Origin: G963678445 sp963678445
GTDB lineage: Bacteria > Hydrogenedentota > Hydrogenedentia > Hydrogenedentales > G963678445
Direction of reading: 5' to 3'
DNA: 64,000 nt
Assembly (NCBI GenBank): GCA_963678445.1
Contig: OY782877.1
Coordinates: 2,728,001 to 2,792,000, forward strand
Made by a program: the position numbers and the translations under genes. This document shows, in pieces, positions 1 to 12,000 of this stretch (positions are counted from its first letter, which is position 1; each line of letters opens with the position of its first letter). The notes under the pieces were generated by a model, which saw nothing but the letters and a program-made list of their open reading frames with translations, did no database searches and was not told where the DNA came from.

Positions 1-3000
1 GTGAATGCATCGGGTGAGGGGGCTGCGTCGGAGAGGGTGCAGGTGACGACGGCGGGCAGTGTGCCGGTGGTGACGACGGATATGGCGCGTCGGGTACAGC
101 GGAATCAGGCGCTTTGTGGTGGTGTGGTGGTTTCGGATGCGGGTGCGCCGGTAACGAGCCGGGGTGTGTGCTGGAGTACATTGTCTGATCCGACGATAGA
201 TAATCCGACGTATCGCGTGGACGGGACCGAGGGTGCGTTCTCGTTGTCGTTGACGGGGCTGGCGCCGGAGGTGACGTATTATGTGCGCGCGTATGCGACG
301 AACTCTTATGGTACAGGGTATGGCGCAACGGTGTCCTTTACGACGCTGAGTGCGTATGGGGGGATCATTGCCTATCCTGTGGAGGATGAGACGGGTGCGG
401 TGTGGGTGGATTTGGATACGGTGCTGGTGGATGGGTTGGGCGGCTTTATGGATTTTGGTGAGAATGATCCGTCGGTGGTGTTGTCGGGGAGTGTGGAGAA
501 TCTGGCCTGGAATGATGGTGCGGTGCAGCTGGATATCAGCAGTGTATTTGAGGAAGGATTGAATTATTTTGTTCCTGAGGGCGAGTCGTATTATTCGTCG
601 TTGTTTGTGAATACGAATGGTGCGGTCTCATTTGATCAGGCGTACACACTGTTGGGTTCGTTGGGAATTAACGGACGGACGGGTGCGTTTATTGCGCCGT
701 TCTTGCAGGATATTGCGCCTCAGGCGTTGGAGTTGGCCAAGGATGCGGCGTCCCTGAATGTGGTTTTCTATGATTTGGATCCGGTGGGTGGTCCGAGGGG
801 AATGGGGGCGTTGACGATCACGTGGGATAGCGTTTTACCGTATGGGTATACGGATGTGACGTCGTCGAATACGTTCCAGTTGCGTATGTATGACGAGGGG
901 AATGGCGATTTTTCGTTTGAATTCCGATATGGGGTGATGGACTGGACGGAGAGCCTGTCGCAGGTTCTGGCGAAGGCGGGGTGGTCTGCGTTGCCGGTGG
1001 CGGATGTGGCGGGAATGTATGGCGAGATTGAAGCGTCTTCGACGTTGACGGGTAATAATGATGCGATGGCGGTGTTGGATGGGAAGATGTATCGCTTTTA
1101 TGTGCGTGACGGGGAGGTGATGATGGCGTTGCCGGGGTATAACCATGCGCCGGTATTGGATACCAGCGTGACGTCGATGTTGACGGCGTTGCGATTGGGC
1201 GCTTCGGAAAATATGGGCAACCGGGTGTCGGAGATTGTTGTTCCGGATTCGATTACGGATGAGGATGGTGTTGCGGCGACGGCGATTGGGGTGTTGCAGG
1301 TGGATAACACAGTCGGTTCGTGGGAGTATTCGTTGGATGAGGGGACGACGTGGGTGGCGTTTTCGGAGACGACGGGGGATGTGGTGGATCTGTCGACGGA
1401 GGCGGTGTTGTTGTTGGCGACGGCACGAGTTCGTTTTGTGCCTGCAGGCGATCAGGCGGGTACGGCGGAGATGGGCTTCTGTGCGTGGGATCTGAGTAGT
1501 GGAACGCTTGGGGCGCAGGTGGATGCGTCGACGCGTGGCGGCTTTACAGCGTTTAGTACGGCGATGGGAACTGCGACGGTGTCGTTGTTGTCGGATGCTT
1601 CGGTAAATAATCGACCGGAACTGAATGGGGCTTTGGTGTATCTGCCGACGGTTCTGGAGGGTGCGGATGGCGGTGCCGGGATGGCGTTGGAGGATCTGAT
1701 TCCGGATGGATTTATTTCGGATTGGGATGGTGCTCCGGCGAAGGCGGTGGCGGTGGTGCAGAATGCTTCGTTGGCGGAGGAGTATGGCGAGTGGCAGTAT
1801 TCGGTGGATGATGGTGCGACGTGGACGGCGGTGGGCGTGGTTGCAGAGGATTCGGCCTTGCTGCTGGGACCGTTGGCGCGGGTGCGTTTTGATGCGACAT
1901 TGGCCGATGGAATCGTTCTGCAGACGATAGGGTTCCTTGCTTGGGATATGAGTGATGGAAATGTGTCGGGTACCCGTGACGTGGATACGACGACGTCGGA
2001 TGCCTTCAGTGAAGATATGGCCTCGATTCGTGTGCGAATCTCTTCGGAAAATAATGCACCAGTTTTAGACGCGAATGCGACACCGCAGCTGCACCCGATC
2101 CTGGAGGATAATGTGGATGCGGCGGGTACGGCAGTGCGCGATGCCTTTACGCTGGATAACACGATTACGGATACGGATTATGATCCGTTGACGTTGGCGC
2201 CGAGTGCGATTGCGGTGGTAGCGGTCGACGATGCGCATGGGGTATGGCAGTATTCGCTGGATGGTGGTGCAACGTGGGTGGCGTTTGATGTGGTGAGTAT
2301 GGCGGAGGCGCGTTTGCTGGATGAGGATAATTGGATTCGTTTTGTGCCCGAGGCCGATTTCTCGGGAGAGGTGAAGTTGACGTTCTATGCCTGGGATAAG
2401 ACGACAGGCGCCGTGGGTGGTGTGGCTGCAATTGGGGAAACGGGCGGAACGTCGGCCTTTAGTTTGCTGAGTGGTGAGATGGCGGTGGCGGTGTTGCCGG
2501 TGAATGATGCGCCGACGTTTACCTTGGCGCCGTCTACGGTGACGATGGATAACCTTGCGACGGAGCAGGAGGTAGTGGTAACGCCAGATGAAATGCCTGC
2601 GGATGAGGCGTCGCAGGGGGTGACGTATACGCTGACGCCGGATAGTGTGGCGTGGGCGCAGGTGTCGATTGATGCTGCTTCGGGTAGGGTGCGTATTGCG
2701 CCGGTGCCGGGGCAGATGGGGACGCAGGTGTTTACGGTGACGGCGGATGATGGGCAGCCGATGAATAATCTGGCGACGCAGACGTTTGAATTGACGATTA
2801 CGGATGTGGATTCGGATGGCGATGGTATGCGGGATGATTGGGAGGTGGAGTATTTCGGTGATACGACGAGCCATGATGGTACCGGGGATGAAGATGGTGA
2901 TGGTTTGTCGGATCGGGAAGAGTATGAGCAGGGTACGATGCCGGATGATGCGGATTCGGATGATGATGGCTTGAGTGATGGCGATGAGGCGGCGTTGGGT

Positions 3001-6000
3001 ACGGACCCGTTGGATGAGGATAGTGATGGAGATGGTGTGAATGATGGTGATGAGGATGGGGATGGTGATGGGGTGACGGATGGTGATGAGCTTGTCAATG
3101 GTACGGATCCGCTGGATGTGGATAGTGATGGTGATGGTGTGCCGGATGGAGAGGATGCCGCGCCGATGGATTCGGATGGGGATGATGATGGCGTGCCGGA
3201 TGGGGAGGACCCGAACCCTGCGGATGCGAGCGATCTGGATGGAGATGGCCTGCCGGATGATTGGGAGGTGAAGTATTTTGGCGATACGGCGAGTCAGGCC
3301 GATACGGATGACCGCGATGGCGATACGCTGACGAATGCGCAGGAGTTTGCGCGTGGTGGTAATCCGAATAACATTGATACGGATGGTGATGGTGTGTACG
3401 ACAGAGAGGAGCCTGCTGGCGATACGGATGACGATGGTTTGGAAAATATGCAGGACGCCGATAGGGATGACGATGGTCTGGAGGATTGGGAAGATTATAA
3501 TCCCGATATGAATGAAGATTACGATGGGAATGGTATAAGCGACAATTGGGAGGTGTATTATTTCGGTGATGCGAGACAGAATGGTGCGCTGGATTCGGAC
3601 GGTGATGGGCTGACGGATCTACAGGAATGGATGATGCGAACGCATCCTTGGAATATCGACAGCGATGATGATGGTGTGAATGATGGTGAGGAGGTGTCTG
3701 CGGGCACGAATCCTGCCCAGCGGGATAGTGATGGCGATGGTGTGGCTGATGGTTCGGATGCGAACCCGTTGTCGGTTGTGGATAGTGATGGTGATGGTTT
3801 GGGCGATGATTGGGAGCGGTATCAGTTTGGCGATCTGTCGCAGGATGGTACGCTGGATTCCGATGGCGATGGCTTGACGGATGCGCAGGAGTTTGCATTG
3901 CGTTCCGATCCCTGGAATATTGATAGTGATCGCGATGGTGTGAGTGATGGCGATGAGGTGAATGCGGATTCAAATCCTGTCCAGCAGGATAGTGATGGTG
4001 ATGGTGTGGCTGATGGTGTGGATGCGCATCCCGCATTGAATTTTGATAGTGACGGTGATGATTTGGGCGATGATTGGGAGCTATATCATTTCGGTGATTT
4101 GGCGCAGACTGCTGCGGAGGATGCTGATGGCGATGATGCGCAGAATATTTTGGAGGCGAGACGGGATAGAAATCCACGTAGTATCGATACGGATCGAGAT
4201 AATGTGCCGGATAGGGACGAAGTGCGTGTGTCGGGGGGGTTCAAGGCCAAATATGCACTTTCTGCTTCGGAGCCCCTCAATCCGTTGGTTTCGGATAGTG
4301 ATGGCGATGGTGTGCCTGATTATTCTGACCGCAACGCGAATATGAATGGGGATTCGGATGGTGATGGTTTGGGCGATGATTGGGAAGATTTCTACTTAGG
4401 TACTCTGGACTATGGCGGTGCTCTCGATTTTGATGGCGATGGGTTAAGTAATACGGTGGAGTTCCAGTATCGAAGCATGCCCAACACCCTGGATAGTGAT
4501 CGCGATGGTGTGAATGATGGTGACGAGGTGGCGCAGGGTACGAATCCGATCGAGCGTGATAGTGACGGGGACGGTGTGGATGATGGTGTGGATGTTGCGC
4601 CCATGCGTAACGAGGATAGCGATGGTGATGGTTTGGGCGATGATTGGGAGGTGCATTATTTCGAGGATCTTTCGCAGGATGCGGCAGGGGATCCGGATTC
4701 GGATGGTCTGGCGAATGCGCAGGAGTATACATGGCGTGCAAATCCTGTGCGGGCGGATTCGGATGAGGATGGCGTGGATGATGGCGATGAGGTGGCGCAG
4801 GGTGCGAATCCGATCGAGCGTGATACGGATGGGGATGAGGTTGCGGATGGTGATGAGGTGACGTTGGGGACGGATCTGCGCGAAGTGGCGGATTCGGATG
4901 GGGACAACATGGGTGATGATTGGGAGCTGTATTGGTTTGACGATCTAGGTACGGCGTTCAAAAAATATGACAGGACGGATTATGACCAGGATGGTTTGTT
5001 AGATGTAGAGGAATTCTGGCTGGGTACAAATCCGAAGGATTCGGATAGTGATGGCGATGGTATTTCGGATAGTCATGAGGTAATGATGGGTACGAATCCG
5101 GAGGATTCGGATAGTGATGGTGACGGCGTGGAGGATCTGCGCGATGCCAAGCCGATGTCCACGGATGATTCGGATGGTGATGGTATGGCGGATGATTGGG
5201 AAGTGTGGTATCTGGGCGGTACGGATTTGGGTCCGGATTCGGATAGTGACGGCGATGGCCTGAGCAATCGTGAGGAATGGACGCAGGGTACGGACCCGGG
5301 TAATCACGATAGTGACCGCGATGGGGTAGTGGACGGTGATGAAGTGGCTGGCGGCACGGATCCGTCGAATAGTGATAGTGATGGCGATGGCGTTGTGGAT
5401 GGTGCGGATGATAATCCGTTGTCGGATACGGATAGCGATGGCGATGGTATGGCGGATGATTGGGAACGGCGCTATTTTGGTAATCTGGATAATGATGGAA
5501 CGGGTGATGATGATGGTGATGGGGTGACGGATGCCGAGGAGTATGGAGTAGGTACGAATCCGCTGGATGTGGACAGCGATGATGATGGTTTGCGTGATGG
5601 TGATGAGCTGAGTGCCGGAACGGACCCGACGCAGAATGACAGTGATTCGGATCGGGTGGAGGATAATGACGATCTCAATCCTACTAGCAGCATCGATAGT
5701 GATGGTGACGGTATGGCGGATGACTGGGAGGTGAACCATTTTGGTGATCTGACGCGAGATGGTTCCAGTGATTCGGATGGCGATGGTCTTTCGGATTATG
5801 AGGAGTACCTGTATAACGCGGATCCGATGCAGCAAGATAGTGATGAGGATGGTGTGTCGGATATGCAGGAGGTGATGCAGGGTACGGATCCGAAGGAGGA
5901 GGATACGGATGGCGATGGTATCGCGGATGCGGATGATCCCGCTCCGACACGGGTGATGGACAGTGATGGCGATGGCATGATTGATGATTGGGAGCGGGTG

Positions 6001-9000
6001 CAGTTCGGCGATCTTTCGCGCAATGGCCTGGGCGATTATGATGGCGATGGTTTGCTGGATCGTGAGGAATATGAGCAAGGTTCGGACCCGAAGGATCCGG
6101 ACACCGATGATGATGGCGTGAATGATGGTAATGATGCGCATGTATTGACGAATCAGGACAGCGACGGCGATGGCCTACCGAATGATTGGGAAACGTATTA
6201 TGGTTTCAACCCGACGCGTTCGGATTCGGATGAGCCGGCAAATGGCGTGAACGATGGAGATGAGGATAGTGATGGCGATGGTTTGACGAACTATCAGGAA
6301 TGGGTGGATGGTACCGACCCGTGGCAAATCGATAGCGATGGCGATGGCGTGTCGGATGCTGTGGAGCATGACGAGGGTACGAGTTCCGAAACGGATGATA
6401 GCGATGGCGACGGTGTTCCCGATGAGGACGATCCCAACCCCAATACAAATGTGGATAGCGATGGCGATGGTTTGCCGGATGATTGGGAAGAGCAATATGG
6501 TTTGAATCCCAATGACCCTGATTCGAATCAGGATCAGATTACGGATGACCGCGAAGATTGGGATGGCGATGGTCTGAGTAATGGCGCCGAATATGCCTTG
6601 CGTTCGGACCCACTCAATATCGATAGCGATCATGACGGTATTCTGGATACGGATGAGTACCAAGGTGTTACTAACATGAACCGGGCAGACACCGATGGTG
6701 ATAGTGTGCCGGATCGCTTCGATCTGAACCCAATCACGAATACGGATAGTGATGGGGATGGCCTTCCGGACGATTGGGAACGCTATCATTTTGCTACGCT
6801 TGATGCGTCGGGCGGGCAGGATAGTGATGGCGATGGTGTGTCCAACCTGGATGAGTATTTACAAGGCTCTGATCCTGACAATCGCACTTTGTTTGAAGAC
6901 GTGCGAGACCAGGATTTGGATAAAGTCGCCAATGAGGTCGATGCGCAGCCAACGCGGGCGGTGGATTCGGACGGAGACGCCCTTCCTGATGATTGGGAAC
7001 AGGCGCATTTTGCCAGCCTGGAGCGCGATGGTTCAGCGGACGCGGATAGCGATGGCTTAAACGATGCGGATGAGTTTGCCGCTGGCACCGATCCCAACAA
7101 TGCGGATAGTGATGGCGATACGCTGTCGGATGGCGTTGAGGTCGCGCAGAAAACAGACCCCACGCAGAAAGATAGCGACGGCGATGAAGTATTCGATAAT
7201 GATGATTCCACTCCGATCTATGCGCGGGATAATGATGGCGATCGGATGGCGGATGATTGGGAGCAGCAGTATGCGCTAACGCTGCCTGATCTAGATGCGG
7301 ATGGTGATGGACTGACGAATCAGGAAGAGTTTGCTGCAATGACGGATCCGACAGTTACAGATAGCGATGGCGATGGCGTGGATGATGCTCAGGAACTGTT
7401 GGAAGGAACCGATCCGACGGCTGCGGATAGCGATGGTGATGGATTTGAGGATGATATCGATCTGCTGCCATTGATTGCCTCGGGAACGATTCTCACGGTG
7501 ACGCCAGACAATGGTGTGTTGACGGGTGGTGACACGGTTACCATTGCGGGTACTTACTTGGGGCTGGGCGCGGATATCACCGAGGTTAGTCTGAATGGCG
7601 TTGTTGCTGAGATCGTCAGCCAGAGCGCTGTTGAGGTCGTTGTAACTACCGGCGATGGGACCGCTAACTTTGGCGTAGGTGACGTGGTGGTGCGTTCTGC
7701 TAACCGTGGCGTAACGCGGTTGACGGATGGGTATCGCTATAACAAAGTGGCGACCCTGTCCACCCAGGCGGTAACGGAAATCGCGGCCATCTCGGCCACC
7801 GGTAATGGAACGCTGGTCGAATTGGGTGCTCCAAATCCAACGCAGCATGGTTTCTGCTGGAATACAACCGGAACGCCGACGACGGAAGACGCTGTAGTGG
7901 AGCTGGGTGAAATAACGGGCACCACTACATTTGAGGCTGAACTTACCGAATTGACGCCAGCGGCGACCTACTTTGTGCGTGCCTTCGCAACGAATACCGC
8001 GGGCACGGCGTATGGTGATGAGGTAACCTTTGCAACGACGAAGGCAACGCCAACCGTGACGCAGTGGCCGACGACAGCAGACATTATTTATGGTCAGGTG
8101 ACCGGCGCTGCGTCGTTGACCGGCGGCTCGGTACAGTTTAATGGAACACAAATTGCGGGTGCGTTTGCCTATGACACGCCGGAAGTGGTTCCGTCAGCAG
8201 GTACTTACGAGGCCGCACTCACGTTCTCGCCCGAAGATACCGATCACTACAACACCGTTTCGGGTACGGTGCAGATTACCGTCGAGCGAGCAATCCCACA
8301 GGTTGTATGGCCGTCTACCGCAGGTATTAATTATGGACAGACCTTCTCTGCGGCAACTTTACAGGGTGATGGCGTTGCGGTAAATCCCTTCAATGCTGAG
8401 GATGTTCTAGGAACGTTTTCACATCTGCAGCCATCCGTCACACCCAGTTCGGGTGAGGTGATTGCAGGGGTGCGCTTTACGCCGGTAGATACGGATAATT
8501 ATGAAACGGTTTCGGGTCTGGTAGATGTACAGGTTAATAGAACCCTTGCCCAGGTGGTCTGGCCGACCGCAACGCCGATTACCTACCCTGAAGCCTATGG
8601 TGCGACCAGCCTTAGCGGTGGTGGCGCGACGAATCCATACACGGGTGGTAATGTGCTGGGTGAATTCAGGGTGAATGCACCGGATACGGTTGTGAACGCG
8701 GGTACGTATGCGATAGGGGTAACCTTTATACCGACCGATTCGCAGAATTATGTGACGGTTTCAAGCGATGATGTAACGCTGATCGTGAACGCTGCTAATG
8801 AGTACACATTGACGTGGCCAACGGCCTCCTCAATTCTCTATGGGCAAACGCTTACCTCCGTTTCGTTGACGGGCGGTAGTGTACTGTATCAAGGCACAGA
8901 AGTTTCCGGTGTTTTCACCTTTGAGACGCCAAGCTTTACGCCTTCTGCGGGAACCTATGCGGCTACAGTCTTGTTCACACCAACCGATACAGTGAACTTT

Positions 9001-12000
9001 ACGGTCGTGTATGGTGCGGTGAATGTCGAAGTCGAACAAACGATTCCCGATGTTGCCTGGCCTGAGGTGGCCTCTATTTCTTATGGTCAGCGATTTGAAG
9101 AGGCTGAATTAACCGGTGGCTCAGCGAGTAATCCGTACAGTGATGTGGATGTACCTGGAGAGTTCTCCTATGTTGCACCCACCGCACAGCCGGATGCCGG
9201 CCCACAGTTGATCGGTATCGTGTTTACCCCCAGTGATGCGACGAATTACGTAGAAGTTCGTGGTGTGCTGGATTTGGAAGTGGCTCTTACCACGCCTGTC
9301 GTCGGTACTTGGCCGACGGCTACGGCGATTACCTATGGAGATACCCTGGCAGAAGCAACTCTGGCTGGTGGGGCAGCACTGAATCCCTATACCGACCTGT
9401 CTGTTCCGGGTGAGTTTGTCTACGAAGATGATACCGCGGCATTGTCGGTAGGTACGCATGAAGTGGTCGTGCAATTTGTGCCGGAGGATCTCGAAAATTA
9501 TAACGCGATTTCGGGCACGGTGATGGTGACTGTAAACATGGTGACGGAACTAACGATCACCTGGCCTGCAGCGGCACCCATTTCGTATGGTCAACGTTTG
9601 AGCGATGCTTCTTTGAGCGGTGGTGAAGTTTATCATGGGGCTGTTCTCGTGCCGGGTGTGTTTACCTACGAAGACGCCTCAATAGTTCCGCCAGCGGGCT
9701 TGTATCCTGCAAATGTGGTCTTTACGCCAGAGGATACAGAGAGCTATACCACGGTGACGGGAACAATCGAAGTTGCGGTAACGAAAACCGTGCCAGCGGT
9801 GACGCTATGGCCGACAGCGACTCCATTGACGTATGGTCAACGCGTTGGCCTGTCTACCCTGAGCGGGGGTGCTATTGTAAATCCGTTGAATGGCGCGGAT
9901 TTGCGTGGCGCGTTCTCCTTTGAGGAACCGGGGGCAATGCTGGCTGCAGGTTCGCATGTAGTACAGGTGCGATTTACGCCTAACGATACGGATAATTACG
10001 AGGTTCTTTCAGGCATTGAAGTGAATCTGACGGTTAATCCGGTGGTTTCGTATACGATGACGTGGCCATTAGCAACCCCTATTCATTATGGGCAAGCGCT
10101 TTCCGCGTCGGTATTGAGTAATGGGGTGGCGATCTTCAACGATGAAGTACTGCCAGGCACGTTCCGCTTCGAAGATAGTTCGATTACACCGGTCGCGGGC
10201 GAGTATATGGCCAATGTGACCTTTACTCCTGATGATACGGATAACTTCGTAGGGATTGCAGGCGCCGTCTCAGTCCAGGTGAATAAGGCGGAGCTAACGG
10301 TGACGGCAGAGGACAAAATGCGGGTCTATGGTGCATCGAATCCAACGCTTACGCTTTCGTATGCGGGCTTTGTCGGCTCGGATACCTTGGCTATTCTCGA
10401 TGTGCTGCCGCAGGCCTATGTTGCGGTAGGTGAAGATTCGGAGGTGGGTGTATATCCGATTGAGGTGCGCGGTGGCCTGGATAATAACTATACCTTCGTC
10501 TATGTGGCGGGTGAGTTTACGATTGCCGTTGCGACGCCTGAAATAGCTGCGGTAGCGGTAAGCGATGTGACAGCTACTGGCGCACGCTGCCGAAGTGGGG
10601 TTTCCTTTGATGGTGGCGATTCTTCGGCGACATGGGGCGTGTGCTGGGGTGAAATGGAGTTGCCGACCTTGGAGACTGCGGCCTTCACTGTTGAGGAGGT
10701 GGGACCGGAACTCTTTGTGAGCATCCTTTCGGGACTCAAGCCGGCCACGTCGTACTATGTGCGTTCGTATGTGGATAATGAGGTGGGTACAGCGTACAGT
10801 GCGCCGGTGCGTTTCTATACGCAGGCCTCGATTACGGTGGTTACGGGTACGCATGGACGAATTGCACCCAAGGATGTGGTCCTGACACCGTATGCGGGTG
10901 AACAGACCTTTGTGATTACACCGGATGTGGGTTACCATATCGCGGATGTATTGGTTGACAACGTGTCTGTCGGTGCGGTTCAAACCTATCGTTTTGTCGA
11001 TGTGCGTGAGAATCATCGCATCGAGGCGCGCTTTGAAATCAATACCTTCACCATTACCACGAATGTGGGCTTTGGTGGTGTGTTAACTCCACCGGGAGCG
11101 ACAGTGCTTTCGTATGGTGCGGATCAGTCGTACAGCATTACCGCGTCTAAGGGGCATCATATTGAGGATGTTCAGGTAGATGGCGTGTCTGTCGGTGCGG
11201 TGCCGGTCTATACCTTTACCGCTGTCGAGCGTGACCACACGATATCGGCCTTCTTTGCTCCGGACACCTTTGAGATTGTCGCGACGGCAAGTGAGGGTGG
11301 TACAGTTAATCCGGCTGGCGCTTCGCTGGTGAATTATGGTAGTTCGTTCTCGCTGAACATCACGCCGGATGCTGGATACCATATTGCCGATGTCAAAGTA
11401 GATGGTGTTTCAATGGGCGCACTGCCGTCGTATCGTTTCGAGAATGTTAGTACCGGACATACGATCGCGGCCACGTTTGAGAAGAATACCTATAAGATTG
11501 AAACACAGGCCGGAGAAGGTGGTGCGATTTTGCCGGGAGGTCTTGTGGATGTGGAGCATGGTGCGACACAAGTGTTTGCGGTGACGCCGAATACGGGATA
11601 TGCCATCGTGGATGTGTTGGTAGATGGCGTTTCGGTAGGCGCAGTGGAAACTTATAGTTTCGAAAACGTGACGGAAGCACACACGATATCGGCTACGTTT
11701 GAGAGAAAGGTTTACACGATTGTGGCGACGGCTGGCGAAGGCGGTGAAATAGATCCTTCGGGTTCTGTGCAGCTTTTCCATGGCGCGTCGCAGACGTTTA
11801 CGGTCTCCCCCGCCGATGACTATTACATTGCAGATGTACTGGTGGACGGCGTATCTCTGGGAGCACTGGATAGCTATACGTTTGAGAGCGTTGAAGCGAT
11901 GCATACGATATCGGCCTTCTTTGCTGCGGAAAGTGAAGAGGGTGAGACGCCGACCTACACTATTCTGGCAGAAGCGAGTGCGGGGGGGGCTATTACGCCG

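Noticed and set aside
2065..7339. Long antisense frames (up to 380 codons) opposite the TSP3 array
   Set aside because: They arise from the repetitive codons of the sense strand, have low-complexity Arg/Ile or His/Pro composition and no ribosome sites.
2803..7473. CRISPR-like regular DNA repeats
   Set aside because: Repeats are coding, degenerate and without unique spacers of constant length; no cas genes are nearby.
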